A stretch of 22,853 nt of DNA from Hymenopellis radicata (taxonomy: Eukaryota > Basidiomycota > Agaricomycetes > Agaricales > Physalacriaceae), in contig JADNRX010000783.1 in the NCBI GenBank assembly GCA_015501595.1, positions 1 to 22,853 on the forward strand. Direction: 5' to 3'. This document shows positions 18,047 through 22,853 of the stretch, piece after piece (within the stretch, counting starts at the first letter, position 1; every line of letters begins with the position of its first letter). The notes beneath the pieces were generated by a model. That model had not been told where the DNA came from. It made no database searches and saw only the letters and a program-made list of their open reading frames with translations. A program made the position numbers and the translations under genes.

Positions 18047-19543
18047 ATGTATTCTACTGACTCTGAGGATGAAGTCCCATCCGACCGCTCTACTCATCCT
18101 GAGTACTACCCATATTGCCCGGATGACGAAGTGCGAGAGTACGCGTATCCACGCTCCTGCTTCCGCTGTTAACTTCTTACTACAGGCTCATATACGGCGT
18201 CAGAGAGACTCGGATGCTTCCGAATATGCATGCGATATATTTTCCAGGTTCTACCATCTTAGTCGGTGAACACAGCTCAAAGGTGACTGCCACACGCGAG
18301 ACGGTTGATAGTCTCTTCGCGTGCTCTCTTCCAGAGGTCCTTCGTGATAAGGTTAGTATGATACTGATTCACGGCATGCGCACTCACGCCGTGGCCTTGT
18401 AGAGCTTTACAAGTCTCAACATGCCCGTTGATCTTTGTGCCTTTTTCTTGGAATTGGAAGGGCTATACCTGGCAGCCTTGCAACGGCTCCCTGGAGTATA
18501 TAGGTTCTACCCAGAGCAACCCCTCCGCTTGCCTATCTCCCATGGGAGTTCGCCCCAGTCTGGGCAAAACTCGCTGAATGCCGCGCATCCTCTCTGCCTG
18601 GCATTGTGCACCGCGTACGATATATCAGAGGCCATGCAGGTACACTGTGCGTCGGCTCTTACTCACCCAGTAGTCCCTACATACGACTGGACCCCCGCCT
18701 ACGATTCGTTCTTCCTCAATTTCTGGCATGAGGAAAAGCTTGAAGACAAAGGCATCTCCGTCAGGTAGGTTCCCAGTAGCCGCGGGTTACGGCGGATTTC
18801 TGATCTTACACCCAGTTTTCGACCTCGCTGGGTCCTCAATCCCACCACGACGATGTCGAAAGATCTAGTGTGCCCCGTTCTCATTCCTGACGTGGTATTT
18901 TCGCTCAAAGTGCCGGTATCTACTAGCCGTTTGCGCTTAGCACTCCAATATCACCCTGCATATGCATTTTTGAATGCTGATACCACATCGGCCAACCTCG
19001 ACATTCCGATCTTTATTGCGGAATATAACAAGGCACATCCCATGTCAGAACTTGCTGGCAAAGAGGCGCACGAGGACCATCTCAGCTCTGCCATCGCGGC
19101 GGCCCTTCCTCTATACGCTGTCCTTGGTATTGCCCTGCCCATCAGCGCACTTTTCTTTGATTGTTCTAAGGTTCAACCTTTCATCGGTACCTGGAATGAA
19201 CATGGCAAAGTGAGTATAGCTTTCCGACTATTTAGTCAATTCCTCTGACAAACTCTCTCCAACTCAGCCTTGCATCCGTCCAATTGCTTTCAAATATGTT
19301 CATACACTCCGGCCCCTGGACATTTGGGCGGAACCTCTCGATACCCTGCATTTACGACTCATCATGTCCAATGTTCGTGGCTAGCGGAAGGGTCTTAGAC
19401 GAGATACATAAACCCGCAGCCTCCGCGACGTTGAAGCGTTGCGAGTGGCTGATACCCAAAGATGACGTTCAAGTAGCAGCAGGTCAGCCCTACTATCTTG
19501 ACACGGACCATCCGCCGTTCATCGCAGATGACGTTGTTCTTCG
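18047..19543 (+). CDS. PD-(D/E)XK nuclease-like protein, module 1 (gene B), one frameshift
   Basis: Five exons read in phase: 18047-18138, 18186-18351, 18403-18764, 18816-19209 and 19268 onward, with GT-AG introns of 47-58 nt. The protein starts MYSTDSEDEVPSDRSTHPEY. Its fourth exon resembles the fungal PD-(D/E)XK nuclease-like domain: LIPDVVF (Asp at about residue 232), then DIPIFIAEYNK (Glu about 276, Lys about 279), a helix EDHLSSAIAAALPLYAVLGI, a strand PISALFFDCS, and FIGTWN. The spacing E-x-x-K is looser than the canonical E-x-K. Exon 5 ends at a TAG (19382-19384) after IMSNVRG. Continuation in the next frame (SGRVLDEIHKPAASATLKRC) to a donor at 19543 fits the family better, so a one-base frameshift near 19378 is likely. 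Function unknown; related proteins are often reiterated in basidiomycete genomes. Confidence 0.55.
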
Positions 19544-20185
19544 GTACGATTTGATTGGTTTCATGTAGTACTACATACATCTCTGACCACCTTGTCTAGA
19601 TTTTTGTTTTCCGTTGATCGAGAGGTCATCAATGCATGGCTACACCAGGCGGCGATGTGTATTCAGACAGGATGTACCGCTAAGGAGTTGCCCCCTCATA
19701 TCCAGGACTGGATGAATGTTGTACGCGAGGGCACGCAAGTACCGGAAACGGATCTTGTTGTACGTGTTCTGTGCGGAACATAGTAGAGTCTGTTTGACGC
19801 TCCGTTCTAGGATTCGCTGAAAGACAGCAAGAAAGGAATACCGGGCCGTGCGCATGCATTACTCGACGAGTTCGCCACAGCCTGTCGCTCATCGAGCTTA
19901 AACGATGCCCAAACCCCCGACCCGGTCTCTGCAAGGTCTGACGTCAGGCACTCCGTCTGTTCTCCTCGTACGCGCGCGACCTGCGGGATATACCTATGGA
20001 CTTTCAAGACAGTCATACAGCCACGACGCATTGGCTCGCGCTATATAACGCCATCTTCTCCTACGAATGGAGAGTAATTGGCAGCTCGCATTTCAAGCTG
20101 AGGTCCGTAGTACAATTTCGCGCTTCTCTCCAACTCAAGTCCAATTTTTTTTGGCAGACACTATCCTCAATGGGTCGTCCATTCG
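19517..20185 (+). repeat. Gene-B segment present as inverted copies in both composite blocks
   Basis: This segment, exons and introns included, recurs in reverse orientation at about 155-778 and 13131-13750. It is the likely parent form, since only here does it sit within a longer readable gene. Differences include a ~10-bp stretch near 20050 that is absent from the other two. Confidence 0.8.
19600..19947 (+). CDS. Gene B linking exons between the two modules
   Basis: After an intron (19544-19599) an exon reads FLFSVDREVINAWLHQAAMC and ends VPETDLV at 19759. A 51-nt intron (GTACGT...TTCTAG) leads to an exon from 19811 reading DSLKDSKKGIPGRAHALLDE and FATACRSSSL. Phase to the next good exon at 19948 is not resolved: a GTCGCTCATC...TGACGTCAG intron with a CTTAAAC branch site is suggested, but does not keep frame. 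Whether this joins module 1 to module 2 in one protein or is the 5' end of a second gene cannot be decided. Inverted fragments of this stretch occur in both composite blocks. Confidence 0.4.
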
Positions 20186-20941
20186 CTTCTCCGTCTCGGA
20201 AACGAGGGTAGGCTTCTTGAAGGAGTACCCGTTCTCGACGAGATTCGGCCAAACTGTGCAATCCTCTGCTGCCTTGACAAGAAACATTTGATTATGTTGC
20301 GCAACGGCAGGCCGTCCGGGGAACTAAAAGAATGGCGCCACGAATTTACAGTCACTACTGCGGTTGATCTTCGACATGGGGTGGCTGACGTCCAGCTTCC
20401 GCTTGTCGTCGCTGAGTACGTCTTGGTACCCGACGACCCGGATGAACGACACCGGCATGTCGCCCATCTCTCCATGGCTCTCAGATCTGCGCTCGCACTT
20501 TGGAAGCTTCATTGCGTAAATGCGCCCGTCATTGGCCTGCTATTTGAGCGCAATATCGTCACGACCATGCTAGCATGGATCAATGTTCAGACAGGAGACG
20601 TGAGTTCTGCGCACCTCTTTCTGCTCGGCGTGGTCTGAAGTACGGGCTAGTGCATCATCCAAGAGGTGACGGATTACGCCTTTGATTTGCTTGATCCGCA
20701 CGATGTTTTCAGGCTTATCAAGTTTGTCAAGTCTCAGTTTTCGGAGCGCTTTAGGGATCACATTGGGACAGCCATAGACTTGAACGCCGATGAAGCTTTG
20801 AACGCACTGTTGCACGACGACTACGAGTCGTGGAGAGAGCTTGAGAAAGGGAGCGTAGATTTGAACGATGTCCAGACAAAAGTCGGGGTATGGAGAGGGG
20901 GTGTTCCCTCCGTGGTTTCATGTACATCGGGAGAGAAATAA
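19948..20941 (+). CDS. PD-(D/E)XK nuclease-like protein, module 2
   Basis: Three exons join in phase: 19948-20102 (ALRLFSSYARDLRDIPMDFQ ... WRVIGSSHFKL), 20158-20599 (HYPQWVVHSLLRLGNEGRLL, then CAILCCLDKKHLIMLRNG, TTAVDLRHGVADVQLPLVVA, EYVLV, MALRSALALWKLHCV, PVIGLLFERN, MLAWINVQTGD) and 20666-20941 (VTDYAFDLLDPHDVFRLIKF ... ending SCTSGEK). The order is the same as in module 1: Asp-containing strand, DVQLPLVVAEY, amphipathic helix, hydrophobic strand, W-containing strand, then FDL..P.DVFRL matching module 1's DIW.EPLDTLHLRL. The Lys expected after the Glu is absent (AEYVLV), so this module may be catalytically inactive. The left boundary is uncertain; it may be the C-terminal half of one two-module protein. 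Confidence 0.5.
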
Positions 20942-21151
20942 GGTATTGTACAACCGGAATGTGAATCTCGCGTCGATTGACCTCCTCATGGGCAGTGGAT
21001 GTAGTAGTTCGATCACATCAGCTTGAATTGAGTAGCTAGCTGCAGAATAGCCGTCGTTTACATTGTTGTAGTAGAAGATACAGTAGTCGCCGCAGGAGCC
21101 ATCATCCGAGTTGGGGAAGTTGAAGCGTCACCGGTCACCAATGAAGAACAA
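20942..21151. other. Spacer after gene B; nothing recognised
   Basis: There are no open frames of note and no repeat shared within the window. It probably contains the 3' flank of the nuclease-like gene. Confidence 0.4.
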
Positions 21152-21159
21152 TCAGTATC

Positions 21160-21531
21160 AGGACCCGTGTTTATACTGTGAGAAGGTCGTTACAAAAATC
21201 TACCATTTTGGGACAAAATGTCCGCATTTTCTCTTGGCGGCTCTCAGCACTTTCTGTCCGCATTTTCCAGCTAACCTTGGAATTTTGGCCCGCCAATTGC
21301 CTTTTTTAGCGCTCCCGCCACTGCGGGACCAAAAATTTCGGGCGCGCCGTCGGCAAGCCACCCCAATTCGGCCGGATTAGTACCCTGGGCAGCAATTTTG
21401 TCCGCATTTCCATCTGACCTTTGCCCAAAACTTTTGAATTTGTCCGCATTTTGTACTGACCTAGGTCGGTCAAATCGAAAAATTTGTCCGCATTTTTGTA
21501 ACGAGCTCTTGGCTGTATAAACACGGGTCCT
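21160..21531. mobile_element. Short non-autonomous hAT-type DNA transposon (MITE)
   Basis: The 372-bp element is bounded by terminal inverted repeats of about 40 bp. The outer 17 bases, AGGACCCGTGTTTATAC, are perfectly inverted at the two ends, and after a diverged stretch GTTACAAAAAT pairs again. It is flanked by a perfect 8-bp direct repeat, TCAGTATC, at 21152-21159 and 21532-21539. An 8-bp target duplication is characteristic of the hAT superfamily (also of P elements). No transposase frame is present, so it needs a helper. The interior holds five copies of TGTCCGCATTT. Perfect target duplication suggests a fairly recent insertion. Confidence 0.92.
21217..21497 (+). repeat. Five TGTCCGCATTT(T) boxes inside the transposon
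   Basis: Copies occur near 21219, 21257, 21400, 21440 and 21486, all in the same orientation, mostly preceded by T/A and followed by T-rich sequence. hAT transposases commonly bind reiterated subterminal motifs, so these are candidate binding sites; this is inference. Confidence 0.75.
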
Positions 21532-21817
21532 TCAGTATCATATTCGTAACGGAGCCTACCCTTCGTCGGCCATGTTGTCTGGGTTGCCCCAGCTTTCGTC
21601 GCCGTGCCTGCTACCGTCCCTGCCGATGTAGCAGATGTCTGTGGAATGAAATGAGTTCTTTACGCTAAACAGAGCAGAAGTCGGTGGAGCCAAAGTTCAG
21701 CTTCCAGTGATCGCGCTGGTGTCGGGTTTGCCATAAGAGGTCTCCCGCTTCGCACGACACCCTCAAGGAGGCTCTCACACGTTTCAGAGGGAGAGGCCCG
21801 GGCGCACGGCGCGGCGC

Positions 21818-21879
21818 ATATCTGCTTCTACCTGATTTCAAGTATCCTTGATCACCTGCAATTGTAGCGCGTCGCGGTT
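21818..21879 (+). repeat. Dispersed ~65-bp repeat, copy 2
   Basis: This is a direct-orientation match to 15577-15646, with CTTCTAC.TGATTTCAAG and TAGCGCGTCGCGGTT conserved. Flanks differ, so it is a dispersed short element or the remnant of a larger shared segment. Confidence 0.75.
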
Positions 21880-21951
21880 CCTAAGTTCCTCCAAATTTGC
21901 ATTTCAATATAAGTATGTGTGATTACTGTGCGTATATGTCATGTAGAACGC

Positions 21952-22171
21952 CTACGATGCTAATAAATCGGGCGCAATGCGGTCACGGTCATTAAGAGCA
22001 TAGAACGGAGTTCCCATCTCTGGTACGCCATGATCACCGTACAAATACGTGTCTTTCACCTGTCCACCCTGTTTATACTTACAGTCACGACCTACCCACG
22101 CGTTAACATCCCTATGAACATGCCAAGTCTTCGTCAGATTAAGTGGAAGCGCCATCATCACTTGGACACCG
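21952..22171 (-). pseudogene. Native C-terminal fragment of gene A
   Basis: The minus strand reads ALPLNLTKTWHVHRDVNAWV then GRDCKYKQGGQVKDTYLYGD and ends NDRDRIAPDLLAS with a stop at 21952. The first part matches the gene A tail at 13053-13126, and this copy continues past NAW, where copy 2 is interrupted. Upstream (above 22171) the match to gene A ends abruptly at the site where a CTATAC-rich segment begins, so only the last ~70 codons remain. Confidence 0.6.
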
Positions 22172-22204
22172 CATCAGTAAATTCACGGATCTATAGGGGC
22201 CATA

Positions 22205-22323
22205 GACTATACCGCCTATACCGTTTTTGGCCGGTATAGGCAAAAAGTGAATCTCCCGATTCTATACCGCCTTGTATAGGAGGATAATCGTCGCCTATAC
22301 TGCCCTCACCACTGTTCTATACC
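22205..22323. repeat. Cluster of CTATAC/GTATAG boxes with short palindromes
   Basis: Seven CTATAC hexamers, five on the plus and two on the minus strand, lie within about 115 bp. CCTATACCG at 22215-22223 and CGGTATAGG at 22232-22240 form a 9-bp inverted repeat with an 8-base loop. CTATAC...GTATAG at about 22262-22279 forms another. The segment separates the gene-A fragment from GLC8 and has no coding frame. Direct AAATTCAC words near 22180 and 22360 might mark insertion boundaries, but no terminal repeats were found. Confidence 0.6.
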
Positions 22324-22446
22324 ATTTCTACTACTCATATATTTCAGATGTTGTACGGAAAATTCACACATTTGTAGGGGGTTAAAATAGTCATTTCATT
22401 TGCATGTATACTACTGTTATCTACAGGAAACAGTGCGGACACTTAC

Positions 22447-22853
22447 GCAATGACACCGAGTGCGCCTCATCGGGGAGGTTGAAGCTCGTGCTGCGGCTCG
22501 ACGCCGTGCTCGCGGATGGTTCCACGCTCGACGCCGACGGACGCCTGCTGGAGATGGATGTGCGGCTGCGCGAGGACGGTCCCGAAGTGTCTGCGCCAGT
22601 CGGCGATATGGAGCGAGTCGATCTGGTCGGAGAGTCGGGGTAGAAGTGGCTATTGAGGTCAAAGTCGAGAATTTCTGCGAGCCAATTAATCACCAGTCAA
22701 CATTATATGGATTTGAACACTAACCGCCTTCGACTTTGTCCGCTCGGCGTTGTAGCGTACGTAGGGCGTCTTGGGCGTCTTGGGCTCCGTGATCTTCATG
22801 AGGCTGTCTTTGTGGATCTCTGTTAGCGCCAGACTTGCCTCGTCCCACTGCAG
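22447..22853 (-). CDS. GLC8: Protein phosphatase inhibitor-2 / GLC8 homologue, partial
   Basis: IPP-2/GLC8 proteins are unstructured regulators of protein phosphatase 1. Exon 22853-22725, cut by the window edge, reads [20 protein letters not shown] then ITEPKTP and TPYVRYNAE, the strongly conserved fungal GLC8 block (W-D-E, then [12 protein letters not shown]). Intron 22724-22675 has donor GTTAGT and acceptor CTCGCAG. The next exon (22674-22447) begins [20 protein letters not shown] and continues Ser/Arg-rich to [11 protein letters not shown] is duplicated ([10 protein letters not shown]). A donor GTAAGT follows at 22446. The C-terminal (K/R)HY PP1-binding block expected next is not found in the remaining sequence, where the CTATAC cluster and gene-A debris lie. 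The gene may therefore be 3'-truncated. The N-terminus lies outside the window. Confidence 0.8.

Noticed and set aside
22178..22367. AAATTCAC direct words as a target-site duplication around the CTATAC cluster
   Set aside because: The ends between them show no inverted termini, and an 8-mer match at ~180 bp in AT-rich DNA can occur by chance.
22417..22723. Arg-rich frames on both strands over the last GLC8 exon
   Set aside because: They are shadows of the Ser/Arg-rich GLC8 frame.

Overview
The window looks like nuclear DNA from a basidiomycete fungus (probably an agaricomycete). Coding stretches are split by very short introns, 43-60 nt in the best-resolved gene. Donors are GTRNGT-like, branch sites are CTAAC-like and acceptors are YAG. 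Two genes are recognisable by protein content: the Hsp90 co-chaperone AHA1 and a protein phosphatase inhibitor-2/GLC8 homologue. A seven-helix protein of basidiomycete type and a PD-(D/E)XK nuclease-like family are also present. Most of the rest is repeat-rich, duplicated and decayed accessory DNA. No rRNA, tRNA, CRISPR or bacterial-type operon was seen.

Layout. 1-2176 is one copy of a composite block: the tail of an unknown gene 'A' (+), a fragment of nuclease-like gene 'B' (-), and a decayed AHA1 copy (-). 2.2-6.2 kb holds unrecognised, intron-rich minus-strand coding-like sequence, with a 17-bp GC motif near 3.25 and 3.43 kb. 6.2-6.9 kb has an unrecognised minus-strand gene. 8.1-9.2 kb contains three tandem units of a small two-exon gene, each with a conserved 49-nt intron. 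9.2-9.9 kb has three ~265-bp tandem units, each with the GC motif and a GAA-loop hairpin. 10.2-10.7 kb carries a minus-strand reading frame with an internal repeat. 10.8-12.4 kb shows little.

12.4-15.35 kb is the second, better preserved composite block. It has a longer but frameshifted gene A (+), a gene-B fragment (-) and a fully readable six-exon AHA1 (-). Next come a small possible DUF6533-like fragment (15.9-16.1 kb) and a seven-helix membrane protein gene (16.4-17.6 kb, -). 18.0-20.9 kb (+) carries gene B itself, with two successive PD-(D/E)XK-like modules. At 21160-21531 is a short non-autonomous DNA transposon with long terminal inverted repeats and an 8-bp target duplication (hAT type). 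The window ends with the native C-terminal end of gene A (-), a cluster of CTATAC boxes, and a GLC8 gene (-) cut by the window edge.

The parts tell a rearrangement story. The B fragment and A tail joined directly in the two composite blocks lie about 1.9 kb apart, in inverted order, at 19.5-22.2 kb. The composite blocks therefore look like inverted copies of a B...A arrangement with the intervening DNA removed, placed downstream of AHA1 and then duplicated together with AHA1. Only AHA1 at 13949-15352 reads through cleanly; many other genes here appear fragmented, frameshifted or reiterated.
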